A stretch of DNA of 20,409 nucleotides from an uncultured Eubacterium sp. GTDB lineage: Bacteria > Bacillota > Clostridia > Lachnospirales > Lachnospiraceae. Every line of letters starts with the position of its first letter. The stretch's first letter is position 1. The notes below the pieces were generated by a model that did no database searches, had not been told where the DNA came from, and saw only the letters and a program-made list of their open reading frames with translations. The translations under genes were made by a program, and so were the position numbers. Below, in pieces: positions 20,279-20,409 of this stretch. Location: NCBI GenBank assembly GCA_910584345.1, contig CAJTZX010000065.1:1-20409 (forward strand), written 5' to 3'.

Positions 20279-20407
20279 TCACTCTGTATATTCATTACCT
20301 ATATCTTCAAAAAATACAGGTAATGACTCCTTTACATATCTTAACAACATGTTAACAGGCTGTGACTGTAGTTTTTCCGGTATGAGATTCAGAGCCATGT
20401 CCGCAGT
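20279..20407 (-). CDS. C-terminal fragment of an unidentified protein (5' end outside window)
   Basis: One minus-strand frame is open from the window edge for 42 codons and stops at TGA (complement of 20279-20281); the other two frames have early stops. The residues include Ala-Leu-Asn-Leu-Ile-Pro-Glu-Lys-Leu and Leu-Leu-Arg-Tyr-Val-Lys-Glu-Ser-Leu-Pro-Val-Phe-Phe-Glu-Asp, a helical, ordinary-looking protein end. I do not recognise the family. A short terminator-like hairpin follows the stop, which supports a real gene end. Confidence 0.5.
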   Translation of the reverse strand, partial: TADMALNLIPEKLQSQPVNMLLRYVKESLPVFFEDIGNEYTE

Positions 20408-20409
20408 GG

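Overview
The window reads like chromosomal DNA from a low-GC, anaerobic Firmicute of the class Clostridia, most probably a Lachnospiraceae-type gut bacterium. The grounds are AT-rich intergenic DNA, AGGAGG-type ribosome binding sites, near-consensus sigma-A promoters, a NiaR-controlled NAD pathway, a PadR/prefix-domain gene pair, and protein families that resemble Clostridia. The species cannot be fixed from the sequence. I found no rRNA, convincing tRNA, CRISPR array, intact transposase or phage gene.

Region 1 (1-4760) holds a signalling and transport module. After a C-terminal gene scrap (+), the minus strand carries an ABC permease and its ATPase. A GNAT acetyltransferase (+) lies upstream of them, and its stop codon interlocks with that of a sensor kinase on the minus strand. 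The kinase overlaps its OmpR/PhoB-type regulator by ATGA. The ABC promoter and the regulator promoter carry the same TTCATA-N5-TTCATA repeat, each 9 nt upstream of a -10 box. This is good sequence evidence that the regulator controls both its own operon and the transporter.

Region 2 (4763-9645) is the NAD de novo locus. nadB, nadC and the repressor gene niaR run on the minus strand. nadA and a Rossmann/DUF2520 reductase, a possible PanG-type ketopantoate reductase, run on the plus strand. The 221-bp nadB/nadA gap holds two strong divergent promoters and a three-copy CAC(A/C)TG array with a 12-bp period, a candidate NiaR operator.

Region 3 (9646-12566) starts with a broken remnant of a chemotaxis receptor tail. 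A consensus promoter follows, with a perfect hairpin at its start point, then a small two-helix membrane protein and a DUF2085 membrane protein. After a clear terminator comes a PadR repressor gene with a palindrome at its promoter, and a SEDS (FtsW/RodA-like) protein with an N-terminal permease-prefix domain.

Region 4 (12567-14760) encodes a membrane-anchored SGNH hydrolase and a HAD phosphatase, followed by a 54-nt hairpin.

Region 5 (14785-19910, all minus strand) carries, in transcription order, a GNAT protein, a small Cys-rich protein, a sulfur-assimilation operon (O-acetylhomoserine sulfhydrylase, cysteine synthase, DIP1984-family protein), an SDR oxidoreductase and an XRE regulator. 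The last 500 bp contain an apparently degenerate stretch and the C-terminus of an unidentified minus-strand gene that runs off the window.

No large undescribed system is evident. The least explained elements are the PadR/prefix-SEDS pair, the regulator-box regulon, the promoter-overlapping hairpin and the nad operator array.
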